The position numbers and the translations under genes were made by a program. This document shows positions 42,819-51,978 of a DNA stretch of 64,000 nt, one piece after another. Source of the stretch: Chryseobacterium aahli (GTDB lineage: Bacteria > Bacteroidota > Bacteroidia > Flavobacteriales > Weeksellaceae); the NCBI RefSeq assembly GCF_022699665.1, contig NZ_JALDNB010000004.1, positions 282,083 through 346,082 on the forward strand, given 5' to 3'. Position 1 is the stretch's first letter; each line of letters begins with the position of its first letter. Below the pieces are notes generated by a model, which saw only the letters and a list, made by a program, of their open reading frames with translations, was not told the origin of the DNA and made no database searches.

Positions 42819-43979
42819 TTATTTTATTACTTTAAATATCTCATCCACAATCTCTTTCGCTGCGTTGGGTTTAGCAAAGTATTTCAGATTGTCTGACATT
42901 TCTTTTCTTACATTTTCACTCTCGCAAATTTCTGATAATGTATTCCAGAATTTCTCCTGCATTTCAGAGTCTTTTACTATTCTGGCTGCATTCTTTTCAA
43001 CCAGATTCATCGCATTTTTGGTCTGATGATCTTCTGCTGCAAATGGAAACGGAACCAACAAAACCGGTTTCTGCGCTACCGCCAATTCTGAAATAGCAAT
43101 CGCACCCGCTCTTGAAACAATCACATCTGCCGCAGAATATGCTGTTTCCATGTCTTTGATGAATTCCTTTATTTGTATTTGGTTATTGGTTGTTGGTTGT
43201 TGGTTGTCAGAACTTCCATCAACTGACAACTTACAACTATCAACTATCTCTTTGTAATCCAATTTTCCGGTTTGCCAGATTAACTGATAGCCTTTTTCTT
43301 TTAATTTATCTAAATTCTCTTTCCAGCCATTGTTTAATGTTCTTGAACCTAAAGAACCACCAACTGATAGAATGGTGAGCTTATTTTGATCTAAACCCAT
43401 TTTTTCTTTTGCCTGAGAGGTTTCCTGCATTCCTGAGATGATATTTTCACGAATCGGATTTCCTAAGAACTTTATTTTTTCAACCGGAAAACCTTCCACT
43501 TTCGGATAGGCTGTAAAAACGGATTTTGCTTTTTTACTTAATATTTTATTCGTCACTCCTGCATGCGCATTCTGCTCCTGAATAAAAATCGGAATTCCCA
43601 TTTTACTCGCTTCGTACAAAGCCGGTCCGCTAGCGAAACCGCCAGTGCCTACCGCAAAATCCGGAGCGAAATTCTTTATGATCCTTTTAGATTTAGATAA
43701 ACTTTTCAAAATCTTGAAAGGCAAACCCAAATTGGATAACATATTTCCCCTGTCGATTCCAGCAATGTCAATTCCTTCGATTTTATAACCAGCCTGCGGA
43801 ACTTTTTCCATTTCCATTTTTCCGTTGGCACCGATGAACAAAAATTCTGCATCAGGAAATCTTTTCTTGATTTCGTCTGCAATAGCAATGGCCGGGAAGA
43901 TGTGTCCTCCGGTTCCACCACCGGACAATAATACACGGATGGCTTGTGGCTTTTGGCTGTTTGCTGATTGATTGTTCAT
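42819..43979 (-). CDS. murG: MurG lipid II synthase (undecaprenyl-PP-MurNAc-pentapeptide GlcNAc transferase)
   Basis: 386 residues, a GT28 enzyme on the inner face of the membrane. Motifs: LLSGGGTGGHIFPAIAIADE, GTGGFASGPALYEA, IQEQNAHAGVTNKIL, SVGGSLGSRTLN and ADVIVSRAGAIAISELA. Around residues 244-266 there is an extra low-complexity piece (CKLSVDGSSDNQQPTTNNQI) where relatives have a short loop; the DNA there is a GTTGTCAG/CTGACAAC palindrome surrounded by TTGGTTGTTGG words, so a dispersed repeat appears to have been inserted in frame. Otherwise the gene looks intact. Confidence 0.95.
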   Translation of the reverse strand: MNNQSANSQKPQAIRVLLSGGGTGGHIFPAIAIADEIKKRFPDAEFLFIGANGKMEMEKVPQAGYKIEGIDIAGIDRGNMLSNLGLPFKILKSLSKSKRIIKNFAPDFAVGTGGFASGPALYEASKMGIPIFIQEQNAHAGVTNKILSKKAKSVFTAYPKVEGFPVEKIKFLGNPIRENIISGMQETSQAKEKMGLDQNKLTILSVGGSLGSRTLNNGWKENLDKLKEKGYQLIWQTGKLDYKEIVDSCKLSVDGSSDNQQPTTNNQIQIKEFIKDMETAYSAADVIVSRAGAIAISELAVAQKPVLLVPFPFAAEDHQTKNAMNLVEKNAARIVKDSEMQEKFWNTLSEICESENVRKEMSDNLKYFAKPNAAKEIVDEIFKVIK

Positions 43980-44011
43980 TTTATATCAATTAATTGATTC
44001 ATTATCTGGTA

Positions 44012-44052
44012 GGAATCTATCCTATCCTTTATTAAATCGTCCCTTCGGGACT
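44012..44052. repeat. 41-base repeat, copy B (ftsW-murG junction)
   Basis: Begins GGAATCTATCC and ends TCGTCCCTTCGGGACT, 2 bases from the ftsW stop codon. Same length as copies A and C. Confidence 0.8.
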
Positions 44053-44054
44053 AC

Positions 44055-45296
44055 TTAAGCAATGTCGTTTATTTCGACGATGCTTTGTTTTTTACCCATT
44101 CCTTCTTCATCGTATATCTGGATTCTTGAGCTTATATTTAAAATAATTCCTAACTGTAAATAGGTTACCAACATGGATGTTCCCCCATAACTTATCAATG
44201 GCAACGGCTGTCCGGTTACCGGAATTAAATTGACAGCAACGGCAATATTAACCGCTAACTGTACAAAAATCATCACACCGAGACTGAGCACGAGCAGTGA
44301 GCCAAAAAACGCTGGCATTTTACTCGCAATCATCACGATTCTGATAATCATAATGAGGTACATACTGATCAGGAAAACAGCTCCTATTGCACCATACTCT
44401 TCGACAATTACTGCGAAAATAAAATCGGATGCAGACTGTGGAAGCATTTGTTTTAATGCACTTTTTCCAGGCCCCATTCCGGTAATTCCACCGTGAACGA
44501 TCGCAGCTTTTGCCTGCATTACCTGATAGTTTTTTGCCTTTACACTTTCATCATCAACATCGGCAGTTTTTGCTTTGCTTGAGGTAAAAGTTTCAATACG
44601 GCTCATCCATGTATGTACACGGTTTCCGCCGATCAAATTGGTATTTAATGCAACCAATAAAAACAGAACAATCGCTACAAATGAAGACGAAATAAATCCT
44701 GCAATGTACTTCCAGTGAAGCTGTCCGATGATCAAAACAATCACAGAAACCATTAAAATCATCAAAGCTGTAGAACCATTATCTTTTGCCACTAGTACAA
44801 AAACTAGCAAAATCGGCCCAAAAATAAAGCCGACATTTTCACCAACAGTACGCTCTCTGGTTATTTTTTTAGTTAAATATCTGCACAGATAAATAATCAA
44901 CATTAAAAAAGCAAATGATGAAGGCTGAAATGAAATCGGTGTTCCCGGAATTTTCAACCACCTTGAGGCACTTGCTCCATCGATCGTTTGTCCGGTAAAC
45001 ATCGTAACGACCAATAAGAGAATCATTAAACCAAGCAAAATACTGCTGAGCTTACCGATGTATTCGTATTTGACCACACCAACGAATCTCATGATAACTA
45101 AACCTAAGATCACAAAAAACATGTGCTTCATAACGTGACCCGTTGTGGTTCCGTTATTGACAATGTATTCCAAATTTGAACTTGCAGAATACACCGGGAA
45201 AATTGAGAAAATAGATATCACAATAATGACCATCCAAAGCACTTTATCGCCCTTTAGATACTCAAATTTGTTTTCTTCTGTGTACCGTTCGTTCAT
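44055..45296 (-). CDS. ftsW: FtsW/RodA/SpoVE family lipid II polymerase
   Basis: 413 residues, about ten transmembrane helices (SEDS family). Typical motifs are FTGQTIDGASASRWLKIPG, FQPSSFAFLMLIIYLCRYL, AKDNGSTALMILMV and PLISYGGTSMLVTYLQLG. In the dcw context it is FtsW, the septal peptidoglycan glycosyltransferase that works with the PBP encoded at 49564. The loop after helix 7 is longer than in E. coli and charged (TSSKAKTADVDDESVKAKNY). Upstream murD ends 11 bases away. Confidence 0.95.
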   Translation of the reverse strand: MNERYTEENKFEYLKGDKVLWMVIIVISIFSIFPVYSASSNLEYIVNNGTTTGHVMKHMFFVILGLVIMRFVGVVKYEYIGKLSSILLGLMILLLVVTMFTGQTIDGASASRWLKIPGTPISFQPSSFAFLMLIIYLCRYLTKKITRERTVGENVGFIFGPILLVFVLVAKDNGSTALMILMVSVIVLIIGQLHWKYIAGFISSSFVAIVLFLLVALNTNLIGGNRVHTWMSRIETFTSSKAKTADVDDESVKAKNYQVMQAKAAIVHGGITGMGPGKSALKQMLPQSASDFIFAVIVEEYGAIGAVFLISMYLIMIIRIVMIASKMPAFFGSLLVLSLGVMIFVQLAVNIAVAVNLIPVTGQPLPLISYGGTSMLVTYLQLGIILNISSRIQIYDEEGMGKKQSIVEINDIA

Positions 45297-45307
45297 ATTC
45301 TTTGCTT

Positions 45308-46654
45308 TTAGCTATTGCTATTAGCCGTTGCTTTTAAAACCTGTTCTTTAAACTGATTGCCGCGATCTTCGTAATTTTTAAATAAATCGAAGCTAGCGCA
45401 ACATGGTGATAATAAAACCGTATCGCCGTTTTTGGCTAATGATTTTGAGATTTTCACCGCTTCCTCCATGCTGGAAGTATCATAAATAAACTCTTTTTTA
45501 TCTTTAAAAAAGTCTATAATTTTTTGATTGTCAATCCCTAAGCAAACAATTGCTTTTACTTTTCTTTTAACTAAATTCTCAATTTCTGAGTAGTCATTTC
45601 CTTTATCTTGTCCACCAACAATCCAAACGGTTGGGGTTTTCATACTTTCTAAGGCGTAATACGTTGCATTGACGTTAGTCGCTTTACTGTCGTTGATGAA
45701 TTTCACTCCGTCAATCTCGGTAACCAATTCGAGTCTATGTTCCACTGCCTGAAAGGTCATTAATGAATTCCTAATACTTTCATTATTGATTTCCAATATT
45801 TTACCGGCAATTGAAGCGGCTAAGCTGTTGGCAACGTTGTGGTTTCCCATTAAAGATAATTCGTCAATTTTCATCGAGAATTTATCTTTCAACTTTACAA
45901 TTAGTTCATCATCATCAATAAAACCTCCTTCATTCAGTTTCTCTTTGGTTGAGAAAGGAATCATCTTCGCTTTTATCTCAAATTTTTCAAGAATATTTTT
46001 GCTCATTTCGTCATCTTTATTGTAGATGAAAAAATTGTCATTTTCCTGATTTTCAGCTATTCTGAATTTTGCCAAAGCATATTCTTCGTAGTTGTAATTG
46101 TACTGATCCAAATGATCTTTAGACAAGTTTAACAACAAAGAAATATACGGTCTGAAATTCTGAATATCATCCAACTGGAAAGAACTAACCTCCAAAACAT
46201 AATATTCATGGTTCTCATCAGCAACCTGTTTTGCAAAACTGTAACCGATATTTCCGCCTAAACCTACATTCATACCGTCACTTTTTAGAATGTAATAGAT
46301 TAGAGAGGTCGTTGTTGTTTTTCCGTTGCTTCCGGTGATGGCGATAATCTTGGCATTGGTAAATTCTGAAGCGAATTCTATTTCCGAAGAAATTCTGATT
46401 CCTTTCATATGAATTTTGTGAATCATCTCTGCCTTTTTCGGGATTCCCGGGCTTTTCACGATCCAGTCTGCGCTTAAAATTCTTGCTTCATCGTGGTTTC
46501 CTTCTTCAAAATCAATATCATTCTCCTTCAGAAACTGCTTGTAGTTATCCTTAATGGCTCCTTTGTCTGAAAGAAATACTTCCAAACCTTTCTTTTTAGC
46601 CAAATAAGCAGCACCACAACCGCTTTCTCCACCTCCTAAAACAACTATTTTCAT
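45308..46654 (-). CDS. murD: UDP-N-acetylmuramoylalanine--D-glutamate ligase MurD
   Basis: 448 residues. The N-terminal domain begins MKIVVLGGGESGCGAAYLAK, the ATP loop is IAITGSNGKTTTTSLIYYIL, and the central and C-terminal domains hold LNLSKDHLDQYNYNYEEYA, EHRLELVTEIDGVKFINDSK and ATNVNATYYAL. It adds D-glutamate as the second residue of the stem peptide. No unusual feature. It is followed by ftsW in the order expected for dcw clusters. Confidence 0.97.
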   Translation of the reverse strand: MKIVVLGGGESGCGAAYLAKKKGLEVFLSDKGAIKDNYKQFLKENDIDFEEGNHDEARILSADWIVKSPGIPKKAEMIHKIHMKGIRISSEIEFASEFTNAKIIAITGSNGKTTTTSLIYYILKSDGMNVGLGGNIGYSFAKQVADENHEYYVLEVSSFQLDDIQNFRPYISLLLNLSKDHLDQYNYNYEEYALAKFRIAENQENDNFFIYNKDDEMSKNILEKFEIKAKMIPFSTKEKLNEGGFIDDDELIVKLKDKFSMKIDELSLMGNHNVANSLAASIAGKILEINNESIRNSLMTFQAVEHRLELVTEIDGVKFINDSKATNVNATYYALESMKTPTVWIVGGQDKGNDYSEIENLVKRKVKAIVCLGIDNQKIIDFFKDKKEFIYDTSSMEEAVKISKSLAKNGDTVLLSPCCASFDLFKNYEDRGNQFKEQVLKATANSNS

Positions 46655-46727
46655 AATTCTGTTTTGATTTAATGATTGAAAAATTTAATTATTAAATAAT
46701 TTGAATCTTTCAATTTTTAAATTAATC

Positions 46728-47969
46728 TTATCTCATTTTCAATGTAATAAGACATACAATCGCTAACATGACACCGATGATAATCATTCTGTTGACGATT
46801 TTACTTTCGTGAAAACCATCTTTCTGATAATGATGATGCAAAGGAGACATTTTAAACAATCTATTGTTCTGGGCATATTCTAACCCAAATTTTCTTTTTC
46901 TGTATTTAAAAACAACTACCTGAAGCATTACCGAAACATTTTCAATTAAGAAAATTCCACAAAGCACAGGAATCATTAATTCTTTTCTTAAAATAACCGC
47001 CAAAACAGCTATTACACCACCCAACATCAAACTTCCGGTATCTCCCATGAAAACCTGTGCCGGATACGTATTGTACCAGAAGAATCCGATAACAGCTCCC
47101 ACCATGGCGACGACAAAAATCGTGGTTTCGCCCATGTTTGGGAGGAACATAATGTTAAGATAATCTGCAAAAATGATGTTTCCTGATACGTAGGTAAAAA
47201 ACGCAAGTGTCAGTAAAATAACCGTACTTGTTCCGGCTGCAAGACCATCAATTCCGTCGGTAATATTGGCTCCGTTTGAAACCGCTGTTACAATGAAAAT
47301 TACAATTGGTATGAAAACAATCCAAGCCCATTCGTGGGCATCTTCGTCATTCATCCAAAATAAAACTCCACTGTAATCAAACTCATTGTTTTTAGCAAAA
47401 GGAACGGTAGAAACAGTGATTTTCTCAGCAGGCATGAAGTTTTGCTCCACATTGTTTCTGTTGACCACTTTTGTATCTGCATATTTTCTTTTAACCGTAA
47501 TATCGGGATGAAAATACATTGTAACTCCGATGATTAGCCCTAAACCAACTTGTCCTACAATCTTAAATTTCCCGCTTAATCCGTCTTTATTTTTCTTGAT
47601 TTTCTTTAAATAATCATCCAAGAAACCGATCGCTCCCATCCAAACTACGGTTACAATCAGAAGAACAATATAAATATTGGTAATTCTTGTAAACAGCAAA
47701 ACAGGAATTAAAGTCGCAATAATAATGATGAAACCTCCCATTGTAGGCGTTCCTTCTTTTTGTTTTTGTCCGTCTAACCCAAGATCACGAACCAACTCGC
47801 CCATCTGCTTCCCTCTCAGGTAATTGATGATGCTTTTTCCGTAAATAAGCGCTATAGTCAAAGACAACAAAACCGCCATCCCTGCACGGAAAGAGATGTA
47901 CCTCAACATTCCCATTCCCGGAATGTGGATGCCTTGGCTCGTTAAGTATTCGTATAAGTAGTATAACAT
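46728..47969 (-). CDS. mraY: Phospho-MurNAc-pentapeptide transferase MraY
   Basis: 413 residues with about ten membrane helices; E. coli MraY has 360. The catalytic motifs are [49 protein letters not shown], and the C-terminal [19 protein letters not shown]. The surplus is mostly one extra loop (about residues 155-215) with a charged and aromatic stretch ([19 protein letters not shown]), as known for the phylum. MraY makes lipid I at the inner membrane. It is flanked by murE and murD; no murF lies between murE and mraY. Confidence 0.97.
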   Translation of the reverse strand: MLYYLYEYLTSQGIHIPGMGMLRYISFRAGMAVLLSLTIALIYGKSIINYLRGKQMGELVRDLGLDGQKQKEGTPTMGGFIIIIATLIPVLLFTRITNIYIVLLIVTVVWMGAIGFLDDYLKKIKKNKDGLSGKFKIVGQVGLGLIIGVTMYFHPDITVKRKYADTKVVNRNNVEQNFMPAEKITVSTVPFAKNNEFDYSGVLFWMNDEDAHEWAWIVFIPIVIFIVTAVSNGANITDGIDGLAAGTSTVILLTLAFFTYVSGNIIFADYLNIMFLPNMGETTIFVVAMVGAVIGFFWYNTYPAQVFMGDTGSLMLGGVIAVLAVILRKELMIPVLCGIFLIENVSVMLQVVVFKYRKRKFGLEYAQNNRLFKMSPLHHHYQKDGFHESKIVNRMIIIGVMLAIVCLITLKMR

Positions 47970-48009
47970 TTAGTTCAAATTTTGATTTAGTTGTTTAAAG
48001 CTTACATTA

Positions 48010-49470
48010 TTACTTACTCATAAGCTTCCAAAGCTCATTTATTACTTCTTTGTCATCAAAATGATGTTTCACACCATTGATTTCCTGATAGTTTTCGTGG
48101 CCTTTTCCGGCTACGAGAACAATATCTTTAGGTTCTGAGAATTTGATGGCCATTTTTATGGCTTCTCTTCTGTCCGGAATTGAAGTGTACTTGCTGAAGT
48201 TTTGAGGTTCAACGCCAGCTTCAATTTCTTTTATAATCTGATTCGGATCTTCAGTTCTCGGATTGTCTGAAGTGATGATTGCCAAAGTTGATTTCTTTGA
48301 AGCAATATTTCCCATTTCAGGTCTTTTGGATTGATCTCTGTCGCCTCCGCAACCGAAAACCGTAATCAGTCTTTCGTTTTTTGTTCTAATGTCGTTTATG
48401 CTGTCTAAAACATTTTCCAACGCATCTGGAGTGTGCGCATAATCGACGATGAAGAAAATTCCGCCATCGGATTTGAACGTTTCAAATCTTCCAGAAACTC
48501 TTTTCAAAATACTGATTGCCTGAAGAATTTCATCCTGTTCAAATCCTAATTCAGAAACAATTCCGAAGACCAAAAGCAAATTATAAACATTGAATTTTCC
48601 TGTTAAAGTTGTCCAGAATTCTTTTCCGTTGAAGTTTAACAGCATTCCGTTGAAATCTACTTCCAACGTTCTTCCATGGTAATCTGCTATCGTCTTCAAA
48701 GCATAAGACCTTTTTGCAGCCTTAGTGTTTTGAAGCATCACGTTTCCGTTTTTATCGTCTACGTTAGTGATGGCGATTGCATTTTCATTTAACTCATCAA
48801 AAAACCTTTTCTTGATTTTTAAATATTCATCAAACGTTTTATGATAATCTAAATGATCGTGTGTAAGATTTGTAAACCCGGCAATTTTGAAAGTCAGACC
48901 TTCAATTCTGTTTTGGGCAATGCCATGAGAACTCACTTCCATAAAAGCAAATTCGCATCCTTCCTCAACAGCCTGAGCCAAAATTTTATTGATGGTAATT
49001 ACATCCGGAGTCGTGTGTGTCGCCGGAATTATTTTTTCTCCGATTCTGATTTCTACTGTTGACAATAAAGCTGAATCGTAGCCTAAATTTTTAAACACAT
49101 CAAACAGCAAAGTCGAAACAGAGGTCTTCCCATTAGTTCCGGTAACGCCGATCAACTTTAACTTTTCAGAAGGATTTCCATAGAAATTGGAAGCCAAGTG
49201 ACCTAAAGTTTTAGAAGCATCTTTTACTTTAACGTAAGTAATGTCTTCATCTAAATTTTCAGGAAGTTCCTCGCAAACAATAATTTTTGCGCCTTTTTCA
49301 ATTGAAGATGCAATAAATGAATGTCCGTCTACAACCGTTCCTCTCAATGCGATGTACAAAGAGTTTTCGGAAACTTTTCTGCTGTCAAAAACCATTTCGG
49401 AAACCTCACGGTTATTTTCACCGTGAATTTCTAGTACTGGAATTCTGTTTAATAATTCAACTAATTGCAT
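48010..49470 (-). CDS. murE: UDP-MurNAc-tripeptide ligase MurE, meso-DAP type
   Basis: 486 residues. The ATP loop is LIGVTGTNGKTSVSTLLFDV, the central domain has FTNLTHDHLDYHKTFDEYLK and the C-terminal domain has IVDYAHTPDALENVL and IITSDNPRTEDPNQII. The DNPR motif predicts that meso-diaminopimelate, not lysine, is the added residue. It acts in the cytoplasm in the third step of stem-peptide assembly. The 93-base gap to the upstream PBP gene contains copy C of the 41-base repeat. Confidence 0.97.
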   Translation of the reverse strand: MQLVELLNRIPVLEIHGENNREVSEMVFDSRKVSENSLYIALRGTVVDGHSFIASSIEKGAKIIVCEELPENLDEDITYVKVKDASKTLGHLASNFYGNPSEKLKLIGVTGTNGKTSVSTLLFDVFKNLGYDSALLSTVEIRIGEKIIPATHTTPDVITINKILAQAVEEGCEFAFMEVSSHGIAQNRIEGLTFKIAGFTNLTHDHLDYHKTFDEYLKIKKRFFDELNENAIAITNVDDKNGNVMLQNTKAAKRSYALKTIADYHGRTLEVDFNGMLLNFNGKEFWTTLTGKFNVYNLLLVFGIVSELGFEQDEILQAISILKRVSGRFETFKSDGGIFFIVDYAHTPDALENVLDSINDIRTKNERLITVFGCGGDRDQSKRPEMGNIASKKSTLAIITSDNPRTEDPNQIIKEIEAGVEPQNFSKYTSIPDRREAIKMAIKFSEPKDIVLVAGKGHENYQEINGVKHHFDDKEVINELWKLMSK

Positions 49471-49517
49471 TTCTTTGATGCGGTTTATTTTATTTTTTAT
49501 GACCGTTTATTTTAATA

Positions 49518-49558
49518 GGATTTCATCCTATACTTTTTTAGGTCGTCCCTTCGGGACT
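49518..49558. repeat. 41-base repeat, copy C (PBP-murE junction)
   Basis: Begins GGATTTCATCC (a perfect small hairpin, extended to TAGGAT/ATCCTA) and ends TCGTCCCTTCGGGACT, five bases from the PBP stop codon. Confidence 0.8.
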
Positions 49559-49563
49559 TTTTT

Positions 49564-51555
49564 TTAATTTTGCAGAGACAAATAAATTCTCTGGTTTTTA
49601 CTGATTGTTGTGCCTTCAAGTGGAAATTGTTCTTTAATTCTTCCAACTCCTTTAAAGTCTACACGGTATCCTAAATTTTCAAGTTGTGGAATAGCATTCT
49701 TACCAATCAATCCCACTACATTTGGCATTTGTTTATTATTAACTGCTACTTTTACATTCGGTTCAACCATTTTATTCAGATTGACCTTTCTGTCGACAAG
49801 CATTTCTTTCTCAACATTCTGAGGTGTTTTCAGGAAAGTTTTTCCGGCAATTTCTTTAAAAACTGGCGCAGAAACTGTTCCTCCGTAAAAACCTTTTGAA
49901 ACATTCGGCTCACTGATCATCACGTAGCAAGTGTATTTCGGATTGTCTGCCGGATAAAATCCTGCAAATGATGCTCTGTATTTCATCGGACCAGGCAACC
50001 AATATTCAAATCTTGCCGTTCCTGTTTTTCCTGCCATTTTCAAGTTTGGGGTAAAAATACTTCTACCTGTACCCTTTTCTACCGCTTTCGTCAAAGCGCT
50101 TGTCATCATCTGAATGGCTTTATCAGAAGCCATTTTTTTAACCATTACTTCTTCTTTCGCTTCGAAAACTGTTTTTCCGTCTTTCATTATTTTGTCAATG
50201 AAAATCGGTTTCAGCATTTTTCCTTTATTGGCTACACCGTTGTAAAATGTTGCTAATTGCAAAAGGTTGATGTTGGTCGCATATCCATAACCAATTGAGG
50301 CTAATGTTGCAGCATTCCACGATTTGCTTTTTGGAGTTAAAATTCTTGGTTTTGTAATTCCGGGAAGTTCAATATCCATTTTGTCAAACAGTTTCCATCT
50401 TCTTAAATGATCGAGAAAAATTTCCGGTTTGTCTGCGTAGAATTTAGTGATCAATTTTGCCGTTCCCACGTTACTCGATTTTGCCAAAACATCACTGATG
50501 TCATAAGTTCCACCACCGTGACCGTCTGAAATTCTCTGTTTTGCGTACACCCAAACTCCGTTCCCTACGTTTACGGTTGTATTTTCATCGATAAATCCGT
50601 CATCCATTGCCGCCAAAAGCGAAATGGTTTTGAACGTAGACCCTGGTTCAATATTATCTTTTAAAGCATAGTTGTAAGCATCTTCATACACTCCCGGCTC
50701 GGTTTCTCTTAAATTAACCAAAGCACGCACCTTTCCGGTTGCCACTTCCATGACAATCACGGTTCCGTGTTTTGCTTCAAAATTTATCAGCTGTTTTTCT
50801 AAAGCTGAATGGGCAATATCCTGAATTCTAAGATCTAAAGTTGTATAAACATCCTGACCATCGGTAGGTTCATTCACTTTCCAAAAGTCGATGGGTTTCC
50901 ACTGAGAAGAGTTTACTCTTTGCTCGTATCTGCTTCCGTCAATTCCTGTTAAATATTTTGAAAAAGCACCTTCAAGTCCTGCCTTTGCGACTCCGTTATC
51001 AATTCCTATTGTTCCTGCGCCGATTTCTGAAGTTGCTAATTCTCTTTTGTAATTTCTGTCGATGATGAAACCACCTTTATTTTTTCCTCTTCTGAAAATT
51101 GGAAATTTTCTAATTCTGTCGTACTCATCGAAATCCAAACCTTTTACCAAAGAATAATATTGGTTTTTCTTTTTTCTCTGTTCGTCAAATCTTTTTCTGA
51201 AATCAGCTCTCGGTTTTCCGAACATTTTGCTTAAAGAATCTGTGAGCGGACCGATATTGTTGGTGTAGACCGTATCTTTAATTGTTTTAAAATCAAGATA
51301 AACATCATAACGCATCACCGTCGTCGCCAAAATAGAACCGTCTGAAGCATAAAGATTTCCTCTTGCGGCTTTTAAAGTGGCATTTCGGTAATTATTATTG
51401 ATGTAGTCGTCTTTAATTTCCTGAACATTGGTATTCTGCAGAAGAATAATTCTCCCGATGAAAAGCACAAACACGCAAAGAGCCCCCACTGCAAAGAGGT
51501 AGCCCCATCGTAACGTTTTTTTACGTTTGTTGTCGTATTCACTTGGCTTTTGCAT
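49564..51555 (-). CDS. ftsI: Septal penicillin-binding protein (transpeptidase) with one PASTA domain
   Basis: 663 residues. One transmembrane helix (YLFAVGALCVFVLFIGRIIL) leads to a PBP dimerisation region and the transpeptidase domain with the three catalytic motifs: EPGSTFKTIS (Ser-x-x-Lys), SSN in LAKSSNVGTAKL, and KTG in MAGKTGTARFEY. A single PASTA domain follows (MPNVVGLIGKNAIPQLENLG). It cross-links septal peptidoglycan together with FtsW. PASTA-bearing FtsI homologues (SpoVD style) are common in Bacteroidota. The start overlaps the ftsL-like gene by 17 bases, so translation is coupled. Confidence 0.95.
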   Translation of the reverse strand: MQKPSEYDNKRKKTLRWGYLFAVGALCVFVLFIGRIILLQNTNVQEIKDDYINNNYRNATLKAARGNLYASDGSILATTVMRYDVYLDFKTIKDTVYTNNIGPLTDSLSKMFGKPRADFRKRFDEQRKKKNQYYSLVKGLDFDEYDRIRKFPIFRRGKNKGGFIIDRNYKRELATSEIGAGTIGIDNGVAKAGLEGAFSKYLTGIDGSRYEQRVNSSQWKPIDFWKVNEPTDGQDVYTTLDLRIQDIAHSALEKQLINFEAKHGTVIVMEVATGKVRALVNLRETEPGVYEDAYNYALKDNIEPGSTFKTISLLAAMDDGFIDENTTVNVGNGVWVYAKQRISDGHGGGTYDISDVLAKSSNVGTAKLITKFYADKPEIFLDHLRRWKLFDKMDIELPGITKPRILTPKSKSWNAATLASIGYGYATNINLLQLATFYNGVANKGKMLKPIFIDKIMKDGKTVFEAKEEVMVKKMASDKAIQMMTSALTKAVEKGTGRSIFTPNLKMAGKTGTARFEYWLPGPMKYRASFAGFYPADNPKYTCYVMISEPNVSKGFYGGTVSAPVFKEIAGKTFLKTPQNVEKEMLVDRKVNLNKMVEPNVKVAVNNKQMPNVVGLIGKNAIPQLENLGYRVDFKGVGRIKEQFPLEGTTISKNQRIYLSLQN

Positions 51556-51904
51556 CTGTACTGTCCAATTTTATTAACAATTTGTGAGGATGACTTTCTA
51601 AGGTCATTAATGAATCTGCTGCAACCTGTTTCCCCAATTCAGATTCCATTTTTACTTTAATGAGCTTGCTTTGTGCGTAAGCATTTCTTGATTTAAACTC
51701 TTCTGTTTGTTCTTTTAAAGCATTAACAATTTTAATTTTTTTGTTCACCAAATGGTTTGAATAAATCATTCCCATCATCAGAACAAAAATCAACAGGAAA
51801 AATTTGTAGTGCGTTGTCAACTCATCACGGTTCAGAAAATTCCCTTTTATAATGTCTATAAAAGTGAGTCTTTTTTGAGGACGATATGTTGGTTTTCTTG
51901 CCAC
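51539..51904 (-). CDS. ftsL: FtsL-like division protein
   Basis: 121 residues with one transmembrane helix (FFLLIFVLMMGMIYSNHLV) and a periplasmic coiled coil (NALKEQTEEFKSRNAYAQSK). The size, topology and place between rsmH and the septal PBP match FtsL, which forms a complex with FtsQ and FtsB. Sequence conservation in this family is too weak to be sure from the protein alone. It overlaps the PBP gene by 17 bases. Confidence 0.8.
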   Translation of the reverse strand: MARKPTYRPQKRLTFIDIIKGNFLNRDELTTHYKFFLLIFVLMMGMIYSNHLVNKKIKIVNALKEQTEEFKSRNAYAQSKLIKVKMESELGKQVAADSLMTLESHPHKLLIKLDSTDAKAK

Positions 51905-51907
51905 TTT

Positions 51908-51978
51908 TTTATCATTGATGATTGATTAATAATAATTGATTTTAAATCACTGATCAATCATTATTTATCATTTATAAT
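51908..51978. repeat. TGAT-rich inverted repeat between rsmH and the ftsL-like gene
   Basis: Words TGATGATTGATTAATAAT and GATCAATCATTATTTATCAT face each other in this 67-base gap, a third copy of the family also found around 35640 and 38184. Confidence 0.5.
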
